This document shows, piece after piece, positions 45,673 through 54,312 of a stretch of 64,000 nt of DNA. A program made the position numbers and the translations under genes. Source of the stretch: Phocaeicola_A sp036804505. GTDB lineage: Bacteria; Bacteroidota; Bacteroidia; Bacteroidales; Bacteroidaceae. Location of the stretch: the NCBI GenBank assembly GCA_036804505.1, contig DAIRSI010000003.1, positions 1 through 64,000 on the forward strand, in the 5' to 3' direction. Every line of letters begins with the position of its first letter. Position 1 is the stretch's first letter. Below the pieces are notes generated by a model, which saw nothing but the letters and a program-made list of their open reading frames with translations, did not search any database and was not told the origin of the DNA.

Positions 45673-47547
45673 ATGAGTAAGAAAAACAGAATTGTTTGGG
45701 CTTGTCTTTTTCTATTGACTATATGCTTTATGCCGATGAATGCACAACAGATAAAATCACCTGACGGCAAAGTAAATGTGGATTATCCGGGAGGAAAGAC
45801 CTCTGCTTCTTTTAACGTATCTTACGTGAAGGATGGACGGAAAGTAAATGTATTTACCCTGTCTTCAGTTGGATTACTGACGGGAGTTGGCTGTGAAATG
45901 AAATTGGTTTCCGTTTCAAAACCCAAATATCTGAAAGAAAGCTATACGATGCTTTCGGGAAAAAGAAAGGGCTGCACGAATGAGGGTAATGAAGCTGTAT
46001 TTTCATTTATGAACGGCAAGCGTGAAAAGACAGATATTCGATTCAGAGTCTATAATAACGGAATTGCTTTCCGTTATGAGTACGAGCCTCGGAAGGCTAC
46101 GGAGATAAAAGATGAACTTACGGCCTATAAGGTACCTGAAGGAATAAAGAGATGGACACAAAAATATAATGTTTCGTATGAGGATTTCTTTCCTATGAAT
46201 CAGAATGGGGGAGATGCCAAACATTGGGGATATCCGGCTTTGTTTCAGATGGATGATGATGTATGGACTTTGATAACGGAGGCAGGTGTCGGGAGAATAA
46301 ATTGTGCTTCAAGTCTCGATAATTCAAAGGATGCATCCTGTTATAAGGTACAGCCGGCGCAAAATAATGTGAAGGCTTCGGGCAAGTGGATATCGCCTTG
46401 GAGAATTGCTATCATTGGTTCTCTGGCTGATGTGGTGGAGTCCACTTTGGTGACAGATGTGAGCGAACCTTGTCGGATTAAGGATACATCGTGGATAAAG
46501 CCGGGTGTGGTGTCGTGGATTTATTGGGCTTATAACCATGGCTCAAAGGATTTTCAGCTTGTGAAACAGTATATTGATATGGCTGTGAAATTGAAATTGC
46601 CGTATGTCTTGATAGATTGGGAATGGGATAAAATGGAAAACGGTGGAAATATCGATGATGCACTGGCGTATGCCAAGGAAAAAGGAATTAAACCGTTGCT
46701 TTGGTATAATTCTTCAACAGCTTGGACAGACAAGGCTGCCGGACCCCTATTCAAACTGAATAAACAGAATGCACGGGAAAAGGAATTTTCTTGGCTTAGA
46801 GAAAAGGGCGCAGCCGGGGTGAAGATTGATTTCTTCTCCGGTGACAGTCTTTCGACAATGAATTATTATATGGATTTGCTCGAGGATGCTGCAAAGTATC
46901 ATTTACTGGTAGATTTCCATGGTGCCACGATTCCTCGCGGATGGCAGCGTACTTATCCCAACATGATGAGTGTGGAAGGTGTTTATGGTGCCGAATGGTA
47001 TAACAATGGTCCTGCGATGACGGATAAAGCTGCGGAACATAATACGACTTTGCCGTTTACCCGTAATGTTGTGGGTCCTATGGATTATACACCTTGCACT
47101 TTTTCGGATTCGCAGCATCCGCATATCACCACGTCGGCGCACGAACTGGCTTTGACCGTGGTCTTTGAATCTGCTCTTCAGAATTTGGCTGACAAGCCTT
47201 CTTCTTATCTTTCCCAACCGAAAGAAGTTCAAGACTTTCTGTCTGCGTTGCCATCTGCATGGGATGAAACGAAACTGCTTTCGGGATATCCGGGACATCA
47301 TACAGTCATGGCCAGATGCAAAGACGGTGTCTGGTATATAGGAGGACTCAACGGTACAAATGATGCTATGGAACTTCCGCTCGATTTGAGTTTCTTGAAA
47401 AAAGGTAGTTATTCTATTACCCTTTTTAAAGACGGAAAGGAAGAACGGTCTTTTGCTATCAATGAAGAAATCCTGCAAAGTCAGTCGATGAAAATTCCGA
47501 CTTTGCCTCGCGGGGGGTTTGTTGCCGTGATCCACGAACATCAGTAG
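45673..47547 (+). CDS. GH97 glycoside hydrolase, retaining (alpha-galactosidase-like) type
   Basis: The protein has 624 residues from the ATG at 45673 with signal peptide ~1-25 (IVWACLFLLTICFMPMNAQ). The N-terminal beta-supersandwich starts IKSPDGKVNVDY. The TIM barrel contains SWIYWAYNHGSKDF, YVLIDWEWDKM, GAAGVKIDFFSGDS (Asp386) and MMSVEGVYGAEW (Glu434). The C-terminal part has YIGGLNGTNDAMELPLDLSFL. In GH97 an Asp in the GVKxDF position marks the retaining alpha-galactosidase/beta-L-arabinopyranosidase branch, whereas SusB-type inverting alpha-glucosidases use Glu bases elsewhere. A periplasmic galactosidase is therefore the best guess. The enzyme appears intact. Confidence 0.9.
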   Translation: MSKKNRIVWACLFLLTICFMPMNAQQIKSPDGKVNVDYPGGKTSASFNVSYVKDGRKVNVFTLSSVGLLTGVGCEMKLVSVSKPKYLKESYTMLSGKRKGCTNEGNEAVFSFMNGKREKTDIRFRVYNNGIAFRYEYEPRKATEIKDELTAYKVPEGIKRWTQKYNVSYEDFFPMNQNGGDAKHWGYPALFQMDDDVWTLITEAGVGRINCASSLDNSKDASCYKVQPAQNNVKASGKWISPWRIAIIGSLADVVESTLVTDVSEPCRIKDTSWIKPGVVSWIYWAYNHGSKDFQLVKQYIDMAVKLKLPYVLIDWEWDKMENGGNIDDALAYAKEKGIKPLLWYNSSTAWTDKAAGPLFKLNKQNAREKEFSWLREKGAAGVKIDFFSGDSLSTMNYYMDLLEDAAKYHLLVDFHGATIPRGWQRTYPNMMSVEGVYGAEWYNNGPAMTDKAAEHNTTLPFTRNVVGPMDYTPCTFSDSQHPHITTSAHELALTVVFESALQNLADKPSSYLSQPKEVQDFLSALPSAWDETKLLSGYPGHHTVMARCKDGVWYIGGLNGTNDAMELPLDLSFLKKGSYSITLFKDGKEERSFAINEEILQSQSMKIPTLPRGGFVAVIHEHQ

Positions 47548-47568
47548 CCTTCGATAGCAAGAAAGACG

Positions 47569-47763
47569 TTGGGCTTACCGGGAGGGCATGCAGAATATAC
47601 TCCTCAAGGTATGTACAAAGCAACCTGTGAATCGATGAAAGAATGTTACCGGACACCAGAATGGTTCAAAAATGCGAAGTTCAGAATATTATTCATTGGG
47701 GAGTCTATATGGTTTCTGCAGCAGGCTGTGAATAGTATTGTCGTATACAAGATTATTAAATGA
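47569..47763 (+). pseudogene. Decayed N-terminal fragment of a GH29 alpha-L-fucosidase
   Basis: The open frame begins with HAEYTPQGMYKATCESM and reaches PEWFKNAKF, the opening of the GH29 catalytic domain. The family's next residues, IHWGVY, appear one base out of frame (ATT CAT TGG at 47691-47699) and continue VSAAGCE. There an in-frame TAG (47733-47735) stands where GH29 proteins have Trp, followed by YCRIQDY. So one frameshift and one nonsense change are visible, and the rest of the ~450-residue enzyme and any signal peptide are missing. The fragment follows the GH97 stop after 21 nt, suggesting it was once the next gene in that operon. Confidence 0.8.
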
Positions 47764-47885
47764 TATTTGAATACTGATTAAATAAGATTTCCACGAATTT
47801 TGCCACTTATATATATTAGACAAGAACTCCCTGAAGTTTAGTCATTTTCCCTATAGAAATTACCTGTCGGATGAGCAGTATTTGG

Positions 47886-47973
47886 TTATCGCATTGCAAT
47901 GCGAGAGTTATAGCACTGCAATGCTATAGTTGTCTCACTGCAATGCGATAGTTATAGCACTGCAATGCTATAG
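47886..47973. repeat. Second array of four 22-bp palindromic tandem repeats
   Basis: Exactly four 22-bp units: 47886-47907, 47908-47929, 47930-47951 and 47952-47973. Units 2 and 4 are identical; every unit has a TGCAATGC core and can fold on itself. Loosely inverted flanks resemble those of the 609-752 array (for example AGCAGTATTT left, complement of AAATGTTGCT right). The rest of the 47764-48131 gap is ordinary AT-rich sequence. Confidence 0.85.
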
Positions 47974-48131
47974 TTAAATGTTGCTGAATTGCGGACTAAT
48001 TCTTCCTTATCTATTCGTTAATTCTTGAGGAATGAATCATTAAAAGACATAAGGAAAAAATATTTTTTTTTTGCACTTTGCAACTATTTTATCTTGTTGT
48101 TCGTCTAAAAAGAAACGAAAAACAAGATTTT

Positions 48132-50450
48132 ATGAAAAAGATAATTACTGTTTTAGTATTGGTCTCAGTAGCCGTAAGTGTTTGTGCCCAAGGCATTCAG
48201 ATGAGAGGAAGGATTGTTTCGGGAAAGAATCCCGTGGAGTTTGCCAATATTGTATTGCAGACGAAAAAGGATTCGGCATTTGTGAATGGAGGTATCAGTG
48301 ACCGTCGCGGCCGATTCAGTTTTGAAAATGTTCCTTCGGGAAATTATAGGGTGGTGGTGTCCAGCGTAGGGTACGAAACCCGAAAGATAGATGTGGATAA
48401 CCTGGATAAAACTACGGATTTGGGTACTATCGAATTGGATTCCACAACGGTGATGTTGAATGAAGTGGTGGTAAAGGCATCGCATGTAATCAAACAGGCC
48501 GACAAACAGATTTATCTTCCCACAGCTCGTCAGATAAAGGGATCTACCAATGGGGTAGATATCTTGCAGCAGATGAAATTGAGCCGTTTGCAGGTGGACC
48601 CTATGAGGAAGACTATTTCTTCATCCAATGAAGGCGAAGTCCAGCTTCGCATAAATGGAGGGAAAGCGGATATTCAGGAAATTCAATCCCTACGTCCCGA
48701 GGATATCCAGAGAATTGATTATTATGACGACCCTAGTCTCCGTTTCGGGGAGAAGGTGGCAGTGGTTATCGATTACATAACCAAACGTCCGCAGGCAGGC
48801 GGGTATATCGGTCTGGATACTCAGAATTCACCTTTCACCGGGTTTGGCAATAATGGAGTGACCGCAAAATTCAATCATAAGAAATCGGAATTCACCTTGA
48901 ACTATTGGGGTATGTATCGTAGTCTGAATGAAATGTGGAATGACAAAAACGAAGTCTTTCGTTTCGCAGACGGACGTATATTCTCCCGTCAATCCGACGG
49001 AATTCCTTCTTCCGTACGAGAGAATCATCATTATTCCACTTTGGGTTACAGTTATCAGGAACCAAACAAATGGAGCCTTATCGTGAAGCTGAGAGGAAAT
49101 CTGGATTGCAGCAAAATGAAGGAACGGAGCCTATTGTATCCCGTGAATGATGTGGCAAACTCTGTCAACATGATGAATGATAATAAGGAATCTTCCGTGC
49201 GCCCTTCACTGGATGTATATTTCCAGAGGGACTATAAGAACAAACAGACTTTTATTTTGAACTTGGTAGGTACTTATATTGACAGTGACGTGCATCGTTA
49301 TTATTCTGAAAGCAAGGCGGGACAAACGCTTACTGATATCCAGTCGAAGACTATAGGCAACAAGTATTCAATAATCGGTCAGGCCATCTATGAAAAGGGT
49401 TTCAAAACAAGCAAGCTGAGTGTGGGTACCAACTTCAATTATGCTTATACGGACAATACCTATAGCGGAACCGTGAATTCCATTACCCGTATGCACTACT
49501 TTTATGATATGGTTTATGCCGAATTCAGCGGTAAAATTGGGAAAAAGATAAACTATAAGTTGGGCCTGACTAATATATATGGCGGATATACCCAAGACGA
49601 TAACGATTATTCCAAGATGGTGCTGTCGCCCGAGGTGCGTCTGGGATATAATTTCGACGAGCATTCTTCCATCCGGCTGAAGAGCCAGATCTATTATGAT
49701 ACTCCTGATTTATCGGATTTGAGTAATGTGGAGCAGTTGATAGATTCTCTTCAGATAAGGAGAGGCAATCCTAATCTGAAGGAAACCCGCAAATACTCCA
49801 GCTCCCTGTTCTATGAATATCGCAATGGGCTGTTCAATGGGAATCTGAATCTGGCTTATCAGTATAATCACCATCCCATGATGGAAGAAACTTATCGCGA
49901 AGGCAATAAATTTGTTCTCACCACTCTTAACCAACCGAGTTATCAGAGCGTGAATACGGAAATGGAACTGAAAGTGGGACCCATCAAGGATATTCTGAAC
50001 CTTTCCTTGACAAGCGGAATGAATTATTATGACAGTAAGGGTATCGATTATCACCATTATTATACGAATTGGTATTACAGAGCGGAACTTTCGGCCATGT
50101 ACAAGAAGTTCATGCTGATGTTTCAGATGCAGAACCACCAGAATTATTTCTATGGAGAAACCTTGTCTTGGGGAGAGAGCTACCACATCATGATGGTGAA
50201 CTATAAAATCAAGCCGAATATGAATATAGGCATCATGGCCCTGAATCCTTTTGTGAGCAATTACAGGCGGCCGTCGGAAAACCGCAATCAATATGTTTCT
50301 TCTCACCAGTGTATGTATCTGGACAAAGGTATGAGAATATTCTGCGCAACCTTCAGCTGGAATATCAGCTTCGGAAGGAAATATAAAAGCGTGGAGCAAC
50401 GTATTGATAATGAAGATACTAAAACCGGTACTCTTAAAGGAAATCGTTGA
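48132..50450 (+). CDS. Outer-membrane beta-barrel protein with CarboxypepD-like N-terminal domain
   Basis: The protein has 772 residues from the ATG at 48132 (signal peptide IITVLVLVSVAVSVCAQ). Residues ~22-105 form a carboxypeptidase-regulatory-like beta domain (GRIVSGKNPVEFANIVLQ, GRFSFENVPSGNYRVVVSSV). A plug-like region follows (GSTNGVDILQQMKLSRLQVD, LRPEDIQRIDYYDDP), then a barrel rich in Tyr and Asn typical of the OMP_b-brl_3 family. These resemble TonB-dependent receptors but lack the SusC signature and no SusD accompanies it. Cargo is unknown. The next genes are two sensor kinases, after a terminator, so a functional link is possible but not shown. Confidence 0.85.
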   Translation: MKKIITVLVLVSVAVSVCAQGIQMRGRIVSGKNPVEFANIVLQTKKDSAFVNGGISDRRGRFSFENVPSGNYRVVVSSVGYETRKIDVDNLDKTTDLGTIELDSTTVMLNEVVVKASHVIKQADKQIYLPTARQIKGSTNGVDILQQMKLSRLQVDPMRKTISSSNEGEVQLRINGGKADIQEIQSLRPEDIQRIDYYDDPSLRFGEKVAVVIDYITKRPQAGGYIGLDTQNSPFTGFGNNGVTAKFNHKKSEFTLNYWGMYRSLNEMWNDKNEVFRFADGRIFSRQSDGIPSSVRENHHYSTLGYSYQEPNKWSLIVKLRGNLDCSKMKERSLLYPVNDVANSVNMMNDNKESSVRPSLDVYFQRDYKNKQTFILNLVGTYIDSDVHRYYSESKAGQTLTDIQSKTIGNKYSIIGQAIYEKGFKTSKLSVGTNFNYAYTDNTYSGTVNSITRMHYFYDMVYAEFSGKIGKKINYKLGLTNIYGGYTQDDNDYSKMVLSPEVRLGYNFDEHSSIRLKSQIYYDTPDLSDLSNVEQLIDSLQIRRGNPNLKETRKYSSSLFYEYRNGLFNGNLNLAYQYNHHPMMEETYREGNKFVLTTLNQPSYQSVNTEMELKVGPIKDILNLSLTSGMNYYDSKGIDYHHYYTNWYYRAELSAMYKKFMLMFQMQNHQNYFYGETLSWGESYHIMMVNYKIKPNMNIGIMALNPFVSNYRRPSENRNQYVSSHQCMYLDKGMRIFCATFSWNISFGRKYKSVEQRIDNEDTKTGTLKGNR

Positions 50451-50483
50451 TACTTTTTTTGATTAGCATTACATAGAACATCA

Positions 50484-50524
50484 TTCAAGGCACTGTCGCG
50501 AGGATAGTGCCTTGAAGTTTTTTT
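50484..50524 (+). terminator. Terminator of the outer-membrane barrel gene
   Basis: Perfect 11-bp stem (50484-50494 with 50506-50516), 11-nt loop, then a run of seven T after one G. Confidence 0.88.
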
Positions 50525-50557
50525 ATAGAAAAAATTGTGTAGGTCATCAGTAATTCT

Positions 50558-50565
50558 TATTTTTG
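50558..50565 (+). promoter_or_regulatory. Putative -7 box of the kinase operon
   Basis: TATTTTTG fits TAnnTTTG, 27 nt before the ATG of the first kinase; the -33 region has only TTG at 50535. Confidence 0.4.
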
Positions 50566-50592
50566 GCGAATAGTTGAGCGACTTTAAGAAGA

Positions 50593-52824
50593 ATGAGAAT
50601 AAGAACGATCATATTGCCAGCATTGGTGTCATGCTTTTTTTTGCCTGTATTCGGTCAAAAAGAAGGTCATGTACTCAATAGTCCGGAGGCAGATAAAGTA
50701 AAGGCTCTCCTTAAAGAGCTTGACAAAAATTCCTTTTCAAGTCGTACCGTTCCCATCTCCGACAGCATCATAAATCTCGGTAAACAAATAAAGTGGTCTG
50801 CAGCCGTAGGTAGAGCTTATGATGTGCAATGTAAATATTATTGGCAGACAATCAAAGAGAATGAGTTTCCTCTTTTCAGGAAAAAAGTGAATGAAATGAT
50901 GGCGTATTGCAATGCCAACAATCTTTCTGACGGATATTTCGGAGGATGGAATTCATTGATTTATTATTATATTTCCCGTTCCCGTTTCGACGATGCCTTT
51001 CTGGAATTAAAGAAATTTGAGGCAGAAACAAGACGGCGAAATTCAAAGATATATGAGGCGAAGTCTCACATGTCTTTCGGAAACTTATATTATGTACAGA
51101 GTCGTAAGAACCTGGCATCGCAAGAGTTTCTTAAAGCTGCCACTCTTTATAAAGGGAACGGGAGTTGGGTATCCGCATACGATTCTTATTTCATGTCGGC
51201 AAGCAATGCACGCGAAAGCCGGGATTACCGGCAAGCTTTGGAAAGTCTTAAAAAGGCAGAGGAAATGATTACGTACATAAAAAAGAATCAGGACCTGTTC
51301 AAAGCGGAAGTTTGGAATCTCAGTGGCATTTGCTATTATTATCTGGGAAACTATGATAAATTGCTTGACCTTCGGGACAGTGTGAATCGGATGAAGGTCA
51401 ATTATGTAGATGATTATACCCGTAATCTTCATCTGGAGATGTTGGCATACTGTTATCTTGTGAGAAAACAATATGATGAGGCTCTTTGTTATGCCGATTC
51501 GCTCACTTTTACAAATCCTAAATATTCTATAAGAGAAAGAGTGTTTTTGTCGAAGGGTCAATACAAAGAGGCTACCGAGGCAAAGACAAATTATTTTACT
51601 CCCCTTTATAACTTGTTTAATAAAGGAGCGGGTTCCTACAACAAATTGGAAAAGACTTTGTTGGAATTGGATGAGTCAGAGCACTTGAAGGAACGTTTGG
51701 ATTTGGAAAACAAACAGTTGGCTTTGAAGGAAGAACTGGCAGTGCAGTCACGAAAGAATGCGTTAATGGAAAGAGAAGCCTTGTTGCTGGAAATCAAATC
51801 ACAGGAAGCCAAGTCACGATTGGCCAATGCCAAGGGATTGAACAAAAGGGAAAATGAGAAGCGTTTGGCTTCTCAAAAAGAGTTCGAACTGACCAAGAAT
51901 CTTAATCAGACTCGCCGTTTGGGTATCATTCTGTTCATATCCGTGCTGTTTGTTCTGGTTATAATTTTTTTGCTGAACCTGAAGAGAAGGGACGATTATC
52001 TGAAGCAACTGAAGAAAGAGAAAGACGATAAGCTGAAATCCCAAAAGGAAGCAGAGATGCATTATCAGGAAGCGGAAAAGGCCCGTAAGGAAGCTGAGGA
52101 TGCCGATATGATAAAGAGTCAGTATATACGGAACGTAAGTCATGAAATACGTACTCCACTCACAGCCATCGTAGGTTTCTCAAACTTGCTGGCCAGTAAC
52201 GAAATAAGTTCCTATGAAGAGGAAAAAGAAAAGTTTACTCAGATTATCGAGGAAAATTCAGAGAGGTTGTCGTCCATAGTCAATGATATTCTGGATTTGG
52301 CAAATTTGACTACCGGGAAATATAAGATGCAGTACTCTCAGATAAGTGTGGAGGACTTGGTCAATATGGTCGTGGCAACGGTGAAACCCAGACTGAATGG
52401 AGATACGCAGCTTGTAGTGGAAGTATCGGAAGAATGCAGAAGCCTTACTGCCTTTACTGATATGAAGAGAGTACTACAGGCTCTTAATTGTCTGATGGAC
52501 AATGCAGCAAAGTTTACTTCCAAAGGATTTATTCGTTTTATCCTTGAAAAAGTTGTGATTGATGGAAGAGAGATGATACAGACAACCATCTCGGATTCGG
52601 GTATCGGAGTTCCGGCGGATAAAGCGGAAGCTATCTTCGAACGTTTCTATAAAGTCGACGAATTTTCAAAAAGTAACGGAGCGGGTCTAAAAATAGCTCG
52701 TTCCATTGCTTCTCGTCTGCAAGGAGTTTGTTTCTTGAATACAGATTATCATCCAGGTGCACAGTTCATTTTCAGAATTCCATATTGGAAGGAACTGCCC
52801 GAAAAGGAAGGAGGCATGCAATGA
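50593..52824 (+). CDS. TPR-containing membrane sensor histidine kinase
   Basis: The protein has 743 residues. A signal peptide (MRIRTIILPALVSCFFLPVF) precedes a periplasmic helical TPR-like sensor region (~60-365), a coiled coil (~370-430) and one transmembrane helix (GIILFISVLFVLVIIFLL). A second coiled coil leads to the HisKA domain, H-box NVSHEIRTPLTAIVGF with His517, and the HATPase domain: N-box NCLMDNAAKFT, G1 DSGIGVP, F-box RFYKVDEF and G2 NGAGLKIARS. There is no receiver domain or DNA-binding domain, so it is a classical kinase rather than a hybrid two-component regulator. It shares a 4-nt ATGA overlap with the second kinase. Confidence 0.92.
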   Translation: MRIRTIILPALVSCFFLPVFGQKEGHVLNSPEADKVKALLKELDKNSFSSRTVPISDSIINLGKQIKWSAAVGRAYDVQCKYYWQTIKENEFPLFRKKVNEMMAYCNANNLSDGYFGGWNSLIYYYISRSRFDDAFLELKKFEAETRRRNSKIYEAKSHMSFGNLYYVQSRKNLASQEFLKAATLYKGNGSWVSAYDSYFMSASNARESRDYRQALESLKKAEEMITYIKKNQDLFKAEVWNLSGICYYYLGNYDKLLDLRDSVNRMKVNYVDDYTRNLHLEMLAYCYLVRKQYDEALCYADSLTFTNPKYSIRERVFLSKGQYKEATEAKTNYFTPLYNLFNKGAGSYNKLEKTLLELDESEHLKERLDLENKQLALKEELAVQSRKNALMEREALLLEIKSQEAKSRLANAKGLNKRENEKRLASQKEFELTKNLNQTRRLGIILFISVLFVLVIIFLLNLKRRDDYLKQLKKEKDDKLKSQKEAEMHYQEAEKARKEAEDADMIKSQYIRNVSHEIRTPLTAIVGFSNLLASNEISSYEEEKEKFTQIIEENSERLSSIVNDILDLANLTTGKYKMQYSQISVEDLVNMVVATVKPRLNGDTQLVVEVSEECRSLTAFTDMKRVLQALNCLMDNAAKFTSKGFIRFILEKVVIDGREMIQTTISDSGIGVPADKAEAIFERFYKVDEFSKSNGAGLKIARSIASRLQGVCFLNTDYHPGAQFIFRIPYWKELPEKEGGMQ

Positions 52825-54224
52825 AGAATGTAGTGCTTTTGATAATCGGAATATTTTTGGGTGGTCTTTTATCGGCACAGAACAATCCCCCCAAAGAAAT
52901 CTCTATGCTCAGAAAGAAGATAGACGAAAAAATTCAGTTGAAGGATTCTTTTCTTCGCTGTGGAGAACACAAGCGTGCGTATAAGTGTATTCTTTCGGCG
53001 GATAGTTTGAGATTGCGGTTGCAGGAAGCCACATACAAGGAACAGAATAAAAATCTGCAGCTGATGTTGCAACTGCAGGAAAGAAACCAGGAAAATAAAA
53101 TTCTGCAGTTAAGGCGAGATAGTCTGGCTCTTCGGAACCATATAGCGCAGACTCAAAGTAATGAGGCCAAACTGGCGAAGGAAAAGGTAGATCGAATACT
53201 ACGTACGCAGAAAGTGAAGCAGCGTTATGAAGAGGAACGGTTGAAAACGAACTTGACAAAGGAAAAGAATGCTGAAATCCAACATGAACTTCAGAATGAA
53301 AGACGGCTGGACCGCAACTGGATAGCTGTAGGATTAATCGTTATATTGGGATTGATAAGTATACTTTTGTCAATGAGATTTCTTTTTCATAAGAGGGCAC
53401 TGTACGTACGTGAATTGAAAAAACAGAAATCTGAGGCTGATGCTTCCAAAATGAAAGCTGAAAAAGCAAAGGAAGAAGCTGAGACGGCGCGCCTTGAAGC
53501 TGAAAAGGCGAATGCCATGAAAACTGTATTTATTCAAAACATGAGTCATGAAATACGCACTCCGCTTAATGCTATTGTAGGTTTTAGCGGTGTCTTGACG
53601 GACAAGACAATGAAACTGGACGAAGCTGGAAAACTTGAATTCTCCTCAATGATTGAAAAGAACTCAGAGATGCTGACGACGCTTATCAATGATATTCTTG
53701 ATTTATCCAATCTGATAAGCGGCCAGTACAAAATGAAGTATTCGGAAACCACAGTGCAGGATATTGGATATACGGCATTACGAACCGTGGAGCATCGTGC
53801 GCCGAGAGAGGTGGATATGAGTTTTGATATTCCTCTAGGAGAAGAGAATCTGACTTTGTGGACTGACGGAGGACGTGTGGAACAAGTCCTTATCAATTAT
53901 TTCACGAATGCATGCAAAAACACTACGCAAGGAAGCATCAAGTTGAGTTACAGTATCATAAGAAAGCCTCATTCTCATAAACCGATATTTGTACGATTCT
54001 CTGTTACCGATACGGGAATAGGGGTTCCACAGGAAAAGGCTGAAACTATTTTCAAACGCTTTGAGAAGCTGGACGATTTCAAGCAAGGTAACGGCTTAGG
54101 ACTCAATATTTGTCGGACTATTGCCGAACGTCTCAATGCTACCTGCTGGCTGGATTCCACTTATCACAGTGGTGCCCGCTTTTATTTTGAAATACCTGTC
54201 CTTACGGAGCAACCTGAAACCTGA
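52821..54224 (+). CDS. Second membrane sensor histidine kinase, coupled to the first
   Basis: The protein has 467 residues from ATG 52821, which overlaps the first kinase's TGA. It has a signal peptide (MKNVVLLIIGIFLGGLLSAQ), a short periplasmic part that is almost entirely coiled coil (~30-165), and a transmembrane helix (WIAVGLIVILGLISILLSM). A second coiled coil, rich in Lys, Ala and Glu, follows. HisKA has H-box NMSHEIRTPLNAIVGF with His243, and HATPase has NYFTNACKN, DTGIGVPQEK and GNGLGLNICR. It looks like a paralogue of the upstream kinase with the TPR sensor reduced. Heterodimer formation is plausible (inference). No response regulator gene is next to it. Confidence 0.92.
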   Translation: MKNVVLLIIGIFLGGLLSAQNNPPKEISMLRKKIDEKIQLKDSFLRCGEHKRAYKCILSADSLRLRLQEATYKEQNKNLQLMLQLQERNQENKILQLRRDSLALRNHIAQTQSNEAKLAKEKVDRILRTQKVKQRYEEERLKTNLTKEKNAEIQHELQNERRLDRNWIAVGLIVILGLISILLSMRFLFHKRALYVRELKKQKSEADASKMKAEKAKEEAETARLEAEKANAMKTVFIQNMSHEIRTPLNAIVGFSGVLTDKTMKLDEAGKLEFSSMIEKNSEMLTTLINDILDLSNLISGQYKMKYSETTVQDIGYTALRTVEHRAPREVDMSFDIPLGEENLTLWTDGGRVEQVLINYFTNACKNTTQGSIKLSYSIIRKPHSHKPIFVRFSVTDTGIGVPQEKAETIFKRFEKLDDFKQGNGLGLNICRTIAERLNATCWLDSTYHSGARFYFEIPVLTEQPET

Positions 54225-54265
54225 TAAAAACAGAAAGGGCACTGCCCGCATGGCAGCACCCTTTC
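54225..54265 (-). terminator. Terminator of the inner minus-strand susCD operon
   Basis: Arms 54233-54246 and 54252-54265 form a 14-bp stem with one 2-nt mismatch; on the minus strand it is followed by TTTTT. It lies between convergent transcripts, right after the kinase stop on the plus strand. Confidence 0.75.
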
Positions 54266-54268
54266 CTC

Positions 54269-54310
54269 ACCTAATGTTGAGATAACATTACATTAACCTA
54301 AAAATGTAAT
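54269..54310 (-). ncRNA. Conserved 42-nt 3'-UTR element, copy 1
   Basis: Identical at all 42 bases to 59711-59752. It begins 2 nt after the SusD stop codon. In the transcript, ATTACATT/AATGTAAT (54310-54303 with 54294-54287) and TAATGTT/AACATTA (54290-54284 with 54278-54272) are perfect stems that share four bases and so exclude each other. A terminator hairpin follows. Confidence 0.5.
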
Positions 54311-54312
54311 CT

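Noticed and set aside
47886..47973. CRISPR array
   Set aside because: Units are contiguous 22-bp palindromes without variable spacers, and no cas genes are present.
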